Below are positions 17,943-27,272 of a DNA stretch of 64,000 bases, piece by piece; position 1 is the stretch's first letter; each line of letters begins with the position of its first letter. The DNA is from Idiomarinaceae bacterium (GTDB taxonomy: Bacteria > Pseudomonadota > Gammaproteobacteria > Enterobacterales > Alteromonadaceae), in the NCBI GenBank assembly GCA_002685255.1, contig NYWU01000001.1, positions 1 through 64,000 on the forward strand, written 5' to 3'. Under the pieces are notes generated by a model. That model saw only the letters and a program-made list of their open reading frames with translations, was not told the origin of the DNA and did not search any database. A program made the position numbers and the translations under genes.

Positions 17943-20345
17943 TCATTCGATCACAAACGGAATTTTCGACTTTACAAATCTTTTCCGCTTTAAGTACTCG
18001 TCGTGTAGATCTTCATATAACGAGTAATCTAGCTGACCACCAAAACCACTCTTAAACCTTTGCTTAAAAAGATTTTTGTCTTCTTCTGTGAAGTTGCCAG
18101 CATCAGACTCTTTCTTCTTAAAGTCTTTACTCTTATCGTTTTCGAATAAAATGGCGTCAGGCGCGTAAATGAACTGATTACAAGCTCGAGCAATAACGGT
18201 TAATTCGTTATCAGCTCGATGCGATCTATAACCCTGGTATAAAATGCAGTCTCCGTAGTATTGATAAACCCACTCTTTACGCACCATGCCAAAGGCTGCT
18301 ATCCGACCGTGCCACTTGCCACAGTTAAACGCCAATACCGACTTATTTTCTTGCTCTAATCTATCATGCGCAAGCTTCAGCCAATTGCATCCGGGCACAG
18401 CATCTTCGGCCAAGTAAACAACGTACTTAGCGCTGGATACCCGCGCTGTTTGATTGAGCGTTTTTATGAAGCCTTGATACTCTGTATCAAGAGCAACAAC
18501 AAAGTCCGCTTCAATACCGGCTGTACGCTTTAGTAACTGAATTCGCTTAATGCCAGCTTCTTTATTAATGCAAGGCATCACCACACAGATATCACGCTTG
18601 AATCTCAATTCAGCAGAGTTAAGCTCATTAACATCAACAATTGAAACTTCTGCTTCATCTCCCCAGCATCTTTTATCGCCAATTGCACCCAAGTCAGCAA
18701 CGAGAAAACGGTCATCTGTGACTTCTTTAATCATGCGTCCCGACAGCATATTACGCAACACTGTTCGGTAGGAGAAAACATAGTTGGATTCTACAGAGTC
18801 ACAAGCAACTGAGGCTGCTCTAACTATCACCTCGCCGTTACTTAATAGCGCTTCATGGCCAAACTGAAGCCAGTCACGACAAGGAAATGCACTTCTATCT
18901 GCCACCATGATGAAGCGATAACATGTATGATCTAAAATGCGTATAAGTAGCTCGTCGCGTTCGTTCTTCTCACAGCAGGCAATAAGCACGTCTAACTCAT
19001 GATTGGCTCGGCGAGAAAATAGTCGCGCAGAATCAAACGCGTGCTCCTGCACATCAGTGAATACTATAGCCGCGACTTTTTTTTCTAAAACTCTGAGGCT
19101 ATCGTTTGAAGTGAACTTATCAATAACACAAATTGATTCGTTACATTGGGAGTTAGCTATGCGCTTTACTGACTGCTCGTTTTTAGTGTTCATGATATCG
19201 TCAACGACGACTGCTAGCCGCATTCTCCAACTGTTACTGTGAGTGAAGCGGTCAAAAACTTCAGGGTCTAAATGACTGCGATCGGTAATTAGCTTTTTTA
19301 CGTTTTCAATAAAAGCCTCGTGCGATTCAGAGCGCCAAACATAATCACACATAGCGATATTAGGTACGTCTGTCGCAACCACAGGGACATGATGGGTTAA
19401 ATAAACATAAACCTTTAATGGGTTCATATTTTCGGTCAGATCCATCCGCTTATGAGGCACCATTCCCAAAGTAAACAGCCTGACAAAGGCACCTACATAT
19501 TGGTATGGCACAACACCTGTCATAACTACATTAGGAAGCGCTTCTAATGCGCGTATGCTGGGGTTAGCATGCGTTGAACCAATTAATACAATTAGCGCAT
19601 CTGGCATGTCGGTGGATAATCGACGTAGTAATACGTCATCAATTTTTGCCTCTAGATTGCCAACAAATCCCAACACAGGACCTTTATGCGAGGCAATACG
19701 TTGATAGTGTTCGTTAGACTCGGGTATGGCAATAGACGCGTCAGTTTCGCACCCGTTTGGCACTAAAGCGATGTTTTGATTAAACTCATACATTGATAGC
19801 TTTACGGGTAAGCAGTTGGTCAGCACTTTATCGGCGTTGCTGAGCATTGCCCCATAATGCTGATTCAATTGATTTCGCTTTTTCTCACCCACATTTGGCC
19901 AAGCTCGGTGATCATCGACAACATCCATGACTTTTTTGGCGGGTCTAAAGTGCTCAATGAGCTGCTCGCCCCATAATAACTTGGGGTACATCCAAAAAAC
20001 ACTTTGTGCAGGGTCGATTTCAAGAGCCGTGAAACATTCATCCAAAAAAGAAAAGTAGTCTGCAACACCTTGTTTGCTTTTGTCGTAAACAAATACGCGG
20101 CGGTAAATATTTTCATGGTCTCGGGCTTTATCAGCGATCGCCTTGGTGCCATCATAAACAAACTGATTTTGATCAAATCGCTCGCCCGAATTTCGTTGCT
20201 CGAGCGCATCTGAGTCAATCGGCGCATCAAGCACCAGTACTTTACCTACATCGCTTCTGCTGGCTAAGTACTTAGCCACCATATCACTGCGGCGACCATA
20301 AAGCTCTGAATCGTTCTGTTTCCAGAACATAACAACATTAATCAT
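17943..20345 (-). CDS. Large GT4-like protein fused to GT-A-like C-terminal region
   Basis: An 800-residue protein. Residues 1-375 resemble a GT-B glycosyltransferase: VMFWKQNDSELYGRRSDMVA, then VMDVVDDHRAW near 140, LVPNGCE, GFVGNLEAKID and MVPHKRMDLTENMNPLKVY near 300. Residues 410-800 contain two segments with GT-A-like character, the clearer near 590-700 (CVVMPCINKEAGIKR, then YVVYLAEDAVPGCNW). No membrane segments are seen. Its start overlaps rmlC by eight bases, so it is coupled to dTDP-rhamnose synthesis. It may be bifunctional. The N-terminal call is fair, the C-terminal one weak. Confidence 0.62.
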   Translation of the reverse strand: MINVVMFWKQNDSELYGRRSDMVAKYLASRSDVGKVLVLDAPIDSDALEQRNSGERFDQNQFVYDGTKAIADKARDHENIYRRVFVYDKSKQGVADYFSFLDECFTALEIDPAQSVFWMYPKLLWGEQLIEHFRPAKKVMDVVDDHRAWPNVGEKKRNQLNQHYGAMLSNADKVLTNCLPVKLSMYEFNQNIALVPNGCETDASIAIPESNEHYQRIASHKGPVLGFVGNLEAKIDDVLLRRLSTDMPDALIVLIGSTHANPSIRALEALPNVVMTGVVPYQYVGAFVRLFTLGMVPHKRMDLTENMNPLKVYVYLTHHVPVVATDVPNIAMCDYVWRSESHEAFIENVKKLITDRSHLDPEVFDRFTHSNSWRMRLAVVVDDIMNTKNEQSVKRIANSQCNESICVIDKFTSNDSLRVLEKKVAAIVFTDVQEHAFDSARLFSRRANHELDVLIACCEKNERDELLIRILDHTCYRFIMVADRSAFPCRDWLQFGHEALLSNGEVIVRAASVACDSVESNYVFSYRTVLRNMLSGRMIKEVTDDRFLVADLGAIGDKRCWGDEAEVSIVDVNELNSAELRFKRDICVVMPCINKEAGIKRIQLLKRTAGIEADFVVALDTEYQGFIKTLNQTARVSSAKYVVYLAEDAVPGCNWLKLAHDRLEQENKSVLAFNCGKWHGRIAAFGMVRKEWVYQYYGDCILYQGYRSHRADNELTVIARACNQFIYAPDAILFENDKSKDFKKKESDAGNFTEEDKNLFKQRFKSGFGGQLDYSLYEDLHDEYLKRKRFVKSKIPFVIE

Positions 20346-20880
20346 AGGTAGGGCAGTCTGTTAGCGCCAGTCCTTGGCGGTCCTTTTCAGAGAGTTGCGG
20401 CTCGCCATTAAGCGGCCAGTTAATAGCGAGAGAAGGGTCATCAAACCTCAAACTATATTCGTCATCAGGCGCATAATAATCGGTGCACTTGTACGAGAAT
20501 TCCGCTGTTTCGCTTAATACATAAAACCCATGCGCAAAACCGGGTGGTACCCAAAGCATTTGACGGTTTTCGTCACTCAGCTCTACGCTCACCCAATCAC
20601 CAAACGTAGGAGAATCTTGACGAAGGTCGACTGCGACATCAAAGACTCGACCTTGAGTAACTCGCACGAGCTTTCCTTGCGGCTGTTTGAGTTGGTAATG
20701 CAGCCCCCGCAAAATACCACGCCGTGACTTGCTATGGTTATCTTGTACAAAGGAATACTTGCCGCAGTGCCTTTCGAACTCATTTTGACGAAAAGTTTCC
20801 ATAAAAAAACCACGTTCGTCGCCAAATACTTTGGGAGTCATCAATATCACGTCTGCAATTGCAAGAGGCTGATACTTCAT
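20338..20880 (-). CDS. rmlC: dTDP-4-dehydrorhamnose 3,5-epimerase
   Basis: RmlC epimerises dTDP-4-keto-6-deoxyglucose at C3 and C5, the third step to dTDP-L-rhamnose. The 180 residues are the normal length. Key cupin motifs are visible: ERGFFMETFRQNEF, FVQDNHSKSRRGILRGLHYQ with the catalytic His, and WVPPGFAHGFYVLSE with the conserved C-terminal Tyr region. AGGAAT precedes the ATG. It sits 16 bases after rmlA and overlaps the next gene. Order in the operon is rmlD, rmlA, rmlC; rmlB lies about 13 kb away. Confidence 0.97.
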   Translation of the reverse strand: MKYQPLAIADVILMTPKVFGDERGFFMETFRQNEFERHCGKYSFVQDNHSKSRRGILRGLHYQLKQPQGKLVRVTQGRVFDVAVDLRQDSPTFGDWVSVELSDENRQMLWVPPGFAHGFYVLSETAEFSYKCTDYYAPDDEYSLRFDDPSLAINWPLNGEPQLSEKDRQGLALTDCPTYD

Positions 20881-20896
20881 ATTATTCCTATCGATA

Positions 20897-21766
20897 TTAG
20901 CTTAAAAGCTCATGTAAATATTGACCGTACTGTGTCTTGTCTAACGAGTGAGCATGAACTCTTAATTCTTGGTCATTTATCCAGCCATTCTTCCATGCTA
21001 TTTCTTCTAAACAAGCAATCTTAAGGCCCTGCCGATGCTCTACCGTTTGGACATAAGAGCTTGCTTCGAGCAGCGAGTCGTGTGTGCCGGTATCGAGCCA
21101 TGCAAACCCACGCCCGAGGCGCTCAACGTGCAGATCACCCCGCTCTAAATAGGCATTGTTTACGCACGTAATTTCTAACTCACCACGTGCCGAAGGTTCT
21201 ACATTTTGCGCAATATTCACTACGTCGTTATCGTAAAAGTAGAGTCCAGTTACCGCGTAGTCTGACTTTGGCTCAACCGGTTTTTCTTCAATCGAGAGCG
21301 CCTTGCCCTCATTATCAAACTCAACGACGCCAAACCGCTGAGGATCTTTAACCATATAGCCAAAAACCGTTGCCCCTCTATCTCTTCTAATAGCACGTTT
21401 TAGCTGATCAGAGAAAAACTGCCCATGGAAAATGTTATCACCTAACACTAAGCAGACGGGATCGTTGCCTATAAAGTCAGCACCTATGGTAAACGCCTGT
21501 GCGAGCCCATCGGGCGATGCCTGTACTTTATAAGAAAATGAGACACCAAATGCACTACCATCGCCTAACAAGCGTTGGTATTGTTCCATATCCTCCGGCG
21601 TGGAGATGATCAAAATATCGCGAATGCCTGCCAACATCAGTACGGATATTGGATAGTAAATCATCGGCTTATCGTAAACGGGTAGCAACTGTTTAGACAC
21701 GCCCCGGGTTATCGGATGCAGTCGAGTTCCCGAGCCACCAGCTAAAACAATTCCTTTATAAGGCAT
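20897..21766 (-). CDS. rmlA: Glucose-1-phosphate thymidylyltransferase
   Basis: RmlA makes dTDP-glucose from dTTP and glucose-1-phosphate, the first step of the rhamnose pathway. The 289 residues match the family. The nucleotide-binding loop [15 protein letters not shown] lies near residues 8-22, and [18 protein letters not shown] and VLGDNIFHG follow. It overlaps the end of rmlD by 11 bases, and GGAG lies seven bases before the ATG. The product feeds RmlB, encoded at 35885-36970. Confidence 0.97.
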   Translation of the reverse strand: MPYKGIVLAGGSGTRLHPITRGVSKQLLPVYDKPMIYYPISVLMLAGIRDILIISTPEDMEQYQRLLGDGSAFGVSFSYKVQASPDGLAQAFTIGADFIGNDPVCLVLGDNIFHGQFFSDQLKRAIRRDRGATVFGYMVKDPQRFGVVEFDNEGKALSIEEKPVEPKSDYAVTGLYFYDNDVVNIAQNVEPSARGELEITCVNNAYLERGDLHVERLGRGFAWLDTGTHDSLLEASSYVQTVEHRQGLKIACLEEIAWKNGWINDQELRVHAHSLDKTQYGQYLHELLS

Positions 21767-22634
21767 CCAAATACTCCGATAGTGTTAAATGCAGGCATGT
21801 TTGCCAATCTGGCAACGTAATATTCAATACCTGTTCAATTTTGTTGATATTCAATCGAGAATTCAATGGGCGCTTTGCAGGTGTTAGGTATTCTGACGTT
21901 GGAATCCCGTGTACTTGTTTTACCGCCAGAGCTTTTCCATGGGCACATGCCTCATCGAAAATGGCGTTTGCGAAGCCGCACCAACTTGTTTCCCCACGCG
22001 GCGCAACATGGTACACCCCCGTGAGCTTATGTTCTAGTAAAGGGTGTACCGATAAGCTAGTAACTTGCGCCAACAAGCGCGCGGGCGTGGGAGAACCGAC
22101 TTGGTCATTCACAATATTTAGCTGATCGCGTTCAGCGGCTAACCGTAGCATGGTCTTCATAAAGTTATTGCCGCGCGCGCTATATACCCAGCTCGTACGT
22201 AAAATAATATGGTTACAACTACTCCCCATCACAGCACGGTCACCCGCCCACTTACTACGTCCGTATTCCGACAACGCCCCCACTTTGCTATCTTCGGTGT
22301 AAGCCGTATCACCAGTCCCAGGGTAAACATAGTCAGACGAGAAGTGAACGAGAGATGCCCGATTGTGTAAAGCATACTCTGCGAGCTGTTTTGGTAACAA
22401 ATGATTCAATCGATCAGCTAGTTCCGGTTCCTGTTCAGCCTTATCAACCGCTGTATACGCAGCGGCATTGGCGATAAGCTCTGGCTCATGCTGAGCAAGA
22501 TAGTCCGCAACCGCTTGTTCATTACTGAGATCGAGTTCGTCCCGTGAGGGTGCCAATACATGTCCGAAAACTGATAAACTACGAACCAGTTCAAAACCGA
22601 CTTGGCCGTTTGCACCCGTAACAAAAATCTTCAT
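21756..22634 (-). CDS. rmlD: dTDP-4-dehydrorhamnose reductase
   Basis: RmlD reduces the keto-sugar to dTDP-L-rhamnose. It is an SDR-type enzyme of 292 residues with the glycine motif TGANGQVG near residue 8, [12 protein letters not shown] near 60, and a YGRSKWAGD active-site YxxxK near 128. I chose the ATG at 22634, preceded by AGGGG at good spacing, over a TTG two codons upstream. It heads the rmlDAC operon, which appears to run through five more polysaccharide genes towards cysD. A 158-bp divergent gap separates it from the plus-strand sulfotransferase. Confidence 0.96.
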   Translation of the reverse strand: MKIFVTGANGQVGFELVRSLSVFGHVLAPSRDELDLSNEQAVADYLAQHEPELIANAAAYTAVDKAEQEPELADRLNHLLPKQLAEYALHNRASLVHFSSDYVYPGTGDTAYTEDSKVGALSEYGRSKWAGDRAVMGSSCNHIILRTSWVYSARGNNFMKTMLRLAAERDQLNIVNDQVGSPTPARLLAQVTSLSVHPLLEHKLTGVYHVAPRGETSWCGFANAIFDEACAHGKALAVKQVHGIPTSEYLTPAKRPLNSRLNINKIEQVLNITLPDWQTCLHLTLSEYLDAL

Positions 22635-22792
22635 TGCCAACCCCTAAACGAACAATATAACGGTATGATAACATCGGGTTCAATTTGTTGTCATTTCAGA
22701 CTATTTTAATATCAGAACAGGATAGTAATTTCATCGAGCGTTCATTTGCGGTATCTTTCTCACCTCAATGAGTAAAACGCAGTAGTAAAAGC
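22635..22792. promoter_or_regulatory. Divergent promoter region, rmlD versus sulfotransferase
   Basis: A 158-bp AT-rich gap between divergent start codons. It must supply promoters for the rmlDAC operon on the minus strand and for the lone sulfotransferase gene on the plus strand. I could not mark -35 and -10 elements with confidence, and I saw no ops (GGCGGTAG) or JUMPstart-like sequence here. Confidence 0.4.
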
Positions 22793-23521
22793 ATGGATAA
22801 CGTTAACAAGCTCGGCTTGAGAGAGAGAATCGAGCGAGCATTTGCCAAACGCGTACGTCGACGGATGTTAACTAACGCAGAAAAAGTGGAGTGGGTGTCT
22901 TACCACATTCCAAAAACAGCGGGTACATCATTCCGTTCAGCATTGCAAAACGCGTTTGAAGAGCGCGAATTTTTCGCAGTTTATGAATTCTCGGGGGCTA
23001 ATGAGCTAAGCCGTGGTGAACCCATCTGGTTGCCAGCCAGCACGAAAGTAATTCATGGACATTTCAGACCGCATGCCCTTCATCGACAGCTGTTTCCAAA
23101 CGGAAAACGCATTACATGGGTGCGCGATCCCATTAAGCGAGCTTGGTCGCTGTTGAACCATACCCTCGACGTGCAAAATAATGACAACGTCTATCAGTTC
23201 ATAAAAACTAACTTCTTGGATCAGGGTATCACTGACCGTGAAGAGTTGTTTAGAGCAATGATAAAACACAAAAAAAGTGCAAAGTTTCTTAATATCTACA
23301 CACGCGACTACAAATCATTTAACAAAAAATTCTTCTTCTTTGTCGGCTCAACGGAACACTACGACGAGGATTTAGACCGGCTTGCCGAACTTATGCAAAG
23401 ACCGTTACCTAGACAGCAGCTTAACTCAAGCCAAAATAAACAGCCTGCACCAGAGCTGAGCGATAAAGAGCGCGCATACTTTAGTGAAGAGTATCGTATC
23501 CACGAGAGGCTGATTAAATAA
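22793..23521 (+). CDS. Sulfotransferase (Sulfotransfer_2-like)
   Basis: A 242-residue protein with strong sulfotransferase motifs. The 5'-phosphosulfate loop YHIPKTAGTSFRSAL lies at residues 37-51. The 3'-phosphate motif WVRDPIKRAWSLLNH has Arg111 and Ser119. A HGHFRPH segment near 88-94 resembles the region around the catalytic base in carbohydrate sulfotransferases. It lies alone on the plus strand, between minus-strand rmlD and a glycosyltransferase-like gene, so it is separately transcribed. It probably sulfates the polysaccharide, or a sugar of it, using PAPS. The acceptor is unknown. Confidence 0.83.
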   Translation: MDNVNKLGLRERIERAFAKRVRRRMLTNAEKVEWVSYHIPKTAGTSFRSALQNAFEEREFFAVYEFSGANELSRGEPIWLPASTKVIHGHFRPHALHRQLFPNGKRITWVRDPIKRAWSLLNHTLDVQNNDNVYQFIKTNFLDQGITDREELFRAMIKHKKSAKFLNIYTRDYKSFNKKFFFFVGSTEHYDEDLDRLAELMQRPLPRQQLNSSQNKQPAPELSDKERAYFSEEYRIHERLIK

Positions 23522-23649
23522 TCAGCTCTTTAAAAGAGTAATTTACAGCCTTTTAGATGAGCGAGGTTTTTAAATAACCCAGATTGTATAAACAAGAGCG
23601 CCCCCATTTGACTAAATGGTTCGTCCGTCTACTCTTTAATTTATAAAAC

Positions 23650-24717
23650 TTAATCCGAAAGATTATCCGCTTCTCGTAGTGACCTTAACTGACCAACTAA
23701 CTCGGCACCAAAATGCTTTCTTTGAATCACCTCAAAATCGTAAATCTTGGAAGAATTGATACGGTACTTTTCAAAGTCTGTAACGTTATTCTGATACTTC
23801 ACGTCTAACAGCATATGCTCATCTCCGGACTTAAGCGTTACAATTGCGTTAGGGATCGCAAGTTTAAAGCTTCCAACATTCATTTCTTCATACTCTACAT
23901 GCAAAAAGCCAAGTGCTTCTAAGTTTTTTCTCATCCTCAGATCGAGCCCTTTATTTATCGGCTCGCCTGTCCAAACATTATAATCAAGTAATTCCAGCAC
24001 TTCTCGAGAAAGCAATCGACCCATGCCGATACTTTCACCAACACGCTCCGGCATGCCCAAGTCGCGCTTAGGTCCCCCATAGCCTCCCCAAAAAAGCATT
24101 TCGTTAGTCGAAGTATTGAAAAAATGACCATCAATAAACCCAACGACATTTGCGCCTTGTTTATAAAGTTCGGCATAACTTTTGAATACCGACGGGGATA
24201 GGAAGTCATCAGACCCTACTATAATTACAGCATCAAAACTCTGCTTTCGTAATACTTCAACCCCCGCTTGCCATTTCTCGTTTAATGGTGAGTTAGGCGC
24301 TTCGATATACCTACCTCCAAACCTATCGACAGCAGACGCGGATGCTATACCTTCCGAACCTATGACTAGCAGGTTTATTTCACAAGTATTTTCTAGCTGA
24401 TATTTTAGTTTCAAATAGTAGTCATAAAAAATTTTAGTTAACTTCTCGCGCTTCCATACTGCTGTTATAACAACGAACTTGGGAACTCTTCTACTGATTC
24501 TTTCCTGAGACAGGTCAGGTAGAGGTTTCATTCCCAAAATTAAATTCCGTTTAATTCGGGATACAAATGGAAGTAGAAAGCGCGAACCGCCCTTAAAGGT
24601 ATTTAATAGTTTAGATAGCTCTTGCGAATACTCACTAACAGTTTGTGCAGTTAGTTTTTGACGTCGAATTTGACGGCTTTCAAAGTATAGGTCTTTAAAT
24701 CTAATGAAGTTATCCAT
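23650..24717 (-). CDS. GT-A-like glycosyltransferase-related protein (paralogue A)
   Basis: A protein of about 355 residues. The first 70 are basic and helical. The core resembles a GT-A fold: VVITAVWKREKLTKIFYDYY, then LLVIGSEG, NSPLNEKWQAGVEVLR and AVIIVGSDDFLSP, whose acidic pair would be the metal motif. A conserved FWGGYGGPKRDLGMPERVGE segment follows. It is clearly paralogous to the 26017 gene. I preferred the ATG at 24717, with AAGG six bases upstream, over a GTG at 24756. Base composition is visibly AT-rich. Function beyond a probable sugar transferase is unknown. Confidence 0.6.
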   Translation of the reverse strand: MDNFIRFKDLYFESRQIRRQKLTAQTVSEYSQELSKLLNTFKGGSRFLLPFVSRIKRNLILGMKPLPDLSQERISRRVPKFVVITAVWKREKLTKIFYDYYLKLKYQLENTCEINLLVIGSEGIASASAVDRFGGRYIEAPNSPLNEKWQAGVEVLRKQSFDAVIIVGSDDFLSPSVFKSYAELYKQGANVVGFIDGHFFNTSTNEMLFWGGYGGPKRDLGMPERVGESIGMGRLLSREVLELLDYNVWTGEPINKGLDLRMRKNLEALGFLHVEYEEMNVGSFKLAIPNAIVTLKSGDEHMLLDVKYQNNVTDFEKYRINSSKIYDFEVIQRKHFGAELVGQLRSLREADNLSD

Positions 24718-24924
24718 TTGACGCCTTGTAAACTTAATTTCTTTGAGTCTAAACACCTTGAACGGTTAACTATATTTGACAAACGTGATCAACATAACAT
24801 ACACAATAATTCAACCTCTACTAAATGCTTAAACGTCTAATTAGCGGTTTTAGTGAAATAAAGCTAGCTCAGGTTAAGCTGAACAAAGAGTACTTAACAT
24901 AAAAATAATTCTACAAATGAATAA

Positions 24925-26016
24925 TTATGAGGTTAAGTGAGGGAACGTTCTCCTTAAATGAGCGAACGCCATTATCATAGTCCTACTACCGCCTTTATCT
25001 GGGTACCTTTCGCCAAGCCATCCGTTAGGAAAGTACTCTCTCTTCTTCATTACCAGATCGATTATGATTTCATTAAGTTCCAAGTTATTAAATTGAACCC
25101 ATGAACTAATAAAGCCAGCACTACTAGTACCCCAGAACCGTTCATTCATCTTAATCTCCCTGTCGCTATCAATAAACTGAGGGATTTCAGAGCTAGTAAT
25201 GGCTTTGTTCTTCCTTAAAACATCCACTAAATCAGTCAACAGTTCGTTGTCGTCAAGAATAATTCTTGATTCAAGCATGGCTACGGGCAACTCAACCGTC
25301 GCGCCAGCTTTCCATAGAGCTTCTGACGACAATTTCGTTGCAATCTCACCCGGAGATGGGGAGTAAGGCCATTTGATTAAGCCATCGCTTGATCTGCTGG
25401 TGAACGAATTGAAGTACTTGAGTAATAATTTACATACTCGTTTATAGTTATCGGGAGCGCTTTCAATTCTGGAAGCGTGCGCTAAGGCTGCACCATATAA
25501 GTGACTATGATTCAATGCCTCAACTATATCGTCAGACAGATGGAAAAAATAACCTCCTTCCTTTGACTTTTTGAACTCTGAAATAAACTCGTTCAGCATT
25601 ACAAAAGTCTCAGACTCAAGTAATTTAGAACCATATAAAGCCGCGTACTCGGCAATAGGTAAAACTATTAATCCTGTAGTTGTAATTTCACACGCTCGTT
25701 TTCCATTCTTAAAGCGTGAACCCCAGCCGGCTACTAATCTGCTACGCTCTTCATCTACTAGTCCCAACACATCATCTCTTACCTCGAGCAACCTATAGAC
25801 TGACCACAGAAAAAGTTCCTTAAATCTTATATCTTCCGTAGCCCTATACATATCGAGAATGGCCCGCCCGTAGTAGCCCCAATACCAACCAAACAATCGA
25901 CCCTTTTCCCCATCACACAGATTATGATCTGTTCTATTGAACATGACATTAACCTGCTCAAACAGAAAGTCGTATATGTATTCGTCGCTGAGCTTTCGAA
26001 TATCGTGAAAGTCCAT
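24925..26016 (-). CDS. Unknown helical protein, possible (alpha/alpha) toroid enzyme
   Basis: I do not recognise the 363-residue product by family. It has no signal peptide or membrane segment. Predicted helices are spaced with aromatic-rich turns (FGWYWGYYGRAILDMYRA near residue 45, HSHLYGAALAHASRI near 170, IKWPYSPSPGEIATKLSSEA near 220, WGTSSAGFISSWVQF near 295). That pattern resembles (alpha/alpha)6 toroids such as uronyl epimerases, unsaturated uronyl hydrolases and some lyases. The start abuts the stop of the 26017 gene, with GGAG upstream, so they are coupled. It lies between two paralogous transferases, close to uronic acid synthesis genes. A sugar-modifying role is inference. Confidence 0.4.
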   Translation of the reverse strand: MDFHDIRKLSDEYIYDFLFEQVNVMFNRTDHNLCDGEKGRLFGWYWGYYGRAILDMYRATEDIRFKELFLWSVYRLLEVRDDVLGLVDEERSRLVAGWGSRFKNGKRACEITTTGLIVLPIAEYAALYGSKLLESETFVMLNEFISEFKKSKEGGYFFHLSDDIVEALNHSHLYGAALAHASRIESAPDNYKRVCKLLLKYFNSFTSRSSDGLIKWPYSPSPGEIATKLSSEALWKAGATVELPVAMLESRIILDDNELLTDLVDVLRKNKAITSSEIPQFIDSDREIKMNERFWGTSSAGFISSWVQFNNLELNEIIIDLVMKKREYFPNGWLGERYPDKGGSRTMIMAFAHLRRTFPHLTS

Positions 26017-27252
26017 TTAAAGCGCTCCTTCCTTTTTGTATTTACTGTGAAGTGACTTAAGATCGTTTAATAAGTGCGTATCAAAATTTTCTTCAATTAA
26101 ATCCCAAACATTATGAATTCGTCTCACACTATTGTGGCTTCTATAAAAATTAGTCATTGGTGTTACAGATGACTCGGGAACTTTTACATCTACCGCAAAA
26201 ATTCCTAGTTCTTTTAAAGATACACCTAACTGACCAAACTTGACGACCTTTCCATTGATATGTACGTCCAATAGTTTAGACTCTGTGACGGGCAGTAGCC
26301 CAAGATCTACTACATTCTCTCGCGCCCTACCATCTAGTCCTCTATTAATTGCCTTACCTTTCCAAAGCGAATAGTTCAAAATAGAAAGAAGCTCTGATGA
26401 ATAAAATCGCCCCATCCCCATAGACTCATTAAGCCTCCAAGGCATACCCGCATTTCGAGACATGCCTCCGTAGCCACCCCAGTAGATAGATTCAACCGTG
26501 TCTGATATATCCATGAAGTACCCATCTGTTAATCCAGCCGCCATGACGCCATCTTCCACAAATCGCTTATACGTATAAAATAACTTTTCGGGCAAAAGAT
26601 CATCAGAACCAACTATTATTACTGCATCATGGTGATGATTTCTTAACTCATTAAGTCCAAACTCCCACTTCTCATTTAATGGTAGGTTTGGATATTCCAT
26701 ATAGATGCAATCATTTCTCTCAGCGATGCGCCTACTAGCATCCCCTTCTGACCCGACTACTGCAACATCAAGTTGTATGGCAGCTGCAAGAGATTTGCTT
26801 AATCGGTTGTAGTAACTCAAAACGACCTCAGTTAAGTCATGCCGTTGCCAAACGCACGTGAGTATAACCAGCTTGACTATCTCGTCTCGCTCCTTGGGCT
26901 TTTCATCTGTAGTATCTTTTGGAAGGCTCCAATCGCTATGATGATTAATGATTATACTCATTATTTTAGATGATATAGATGCCGCATATTCCTTTAGTTC
27001 AAATGATGTTTGTCTATCACCAAAGTGTTTTAAAATCTTTTCCTTATGAGCTACTAAGAAATTAATATCAACCTTTTCATTTTTTTCCTTTATTGCTATA
27101 TCTAAAAAATCATTGAAGGCGACTAAATCGTACGGGTTATCGTTAAGATGTTTCTTATAGTATGAACAACTCTCACTCACCTTTCCAAAATAAGCATTAG
27201 ACTGCGCTAGTTTTAAATTTAGTTTAAATTTCTTATACAGATAATTCTCCAT
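26017..27252 (-). CDS. GT-A-like glycosyltransferase-related protein (paralogue B)
   Basis: A 411-residue protein. Residues 1-120 are a helical, TPR-like leader. From about 125 it matches the 23650 gene: LVILTCVWQRHDLTEVVLSY, then AVVGSEGDASRR, YPNLPLNEKWEFGLNEL and AVIIVGSDDLLPEK, followed by YWGGYGGMSRNAGMPWRLNE. The acidic pair after GS would be the metal-binding motif of a GT-A enzyme. It is coupled to the unknown 24925 gene and follows the methyltransferase gene by 20 bases. The duplicate arrangement suggests two related linkages. The substrate is unknown. Confidence 0.6.
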   Translation of the reverse strand: MENYLYKKFKLNLKLAQSNAYFGKVSESCSYYKKHLNDNPYDLVAFNDFLDIAIKEKNEKVDINFLVAHKEKILKHFGDRQTSFELKEYAASISSKIMSIIINHHSDWSLPKDTTDEKPKERDEIVKLVILTCVWQRHDLTEVVLSYYNRLSKSLAAAIQLDVAVVGSEGDASRRIAERNDCIYMEYPNLPLNEKWEFGLNELRNHHHDAVIIVGSDDLLPEKLFYTYKRFVEDGVMAAGLTDGYFMDISDTVESIYWGGYGGMSRNAGMPWRLNESMGMGRFYSSELLSILNYSLWKGKAINRGLDGRARENVVDLGLLPVTESKLLDVHINGKVVKFGQLGVSLKELGIFAVDVKVPESSVTPMTNFYRSHNSVRRIHNVWDLIEENFDTHLLNDLKSLHSKYKKEGAL

Positions 27253-27272
27253 AACTGATCATTACTCCTAGT

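Noticed and set aside
23526-23540. CTCTTT/AAAGAG repeat after the plus-strand sulfotransferase gene
   Set aside because: Short AT-rich stem without a clear T-run; not enough for a terminator call.
24981-24993. GGCGGTAGTAGGA on the minus strand, resembling an ops site
   Set aside because: It lies near the 3' end of a coding region, not at an operon head, and matches only the first eight bases of the consensus.
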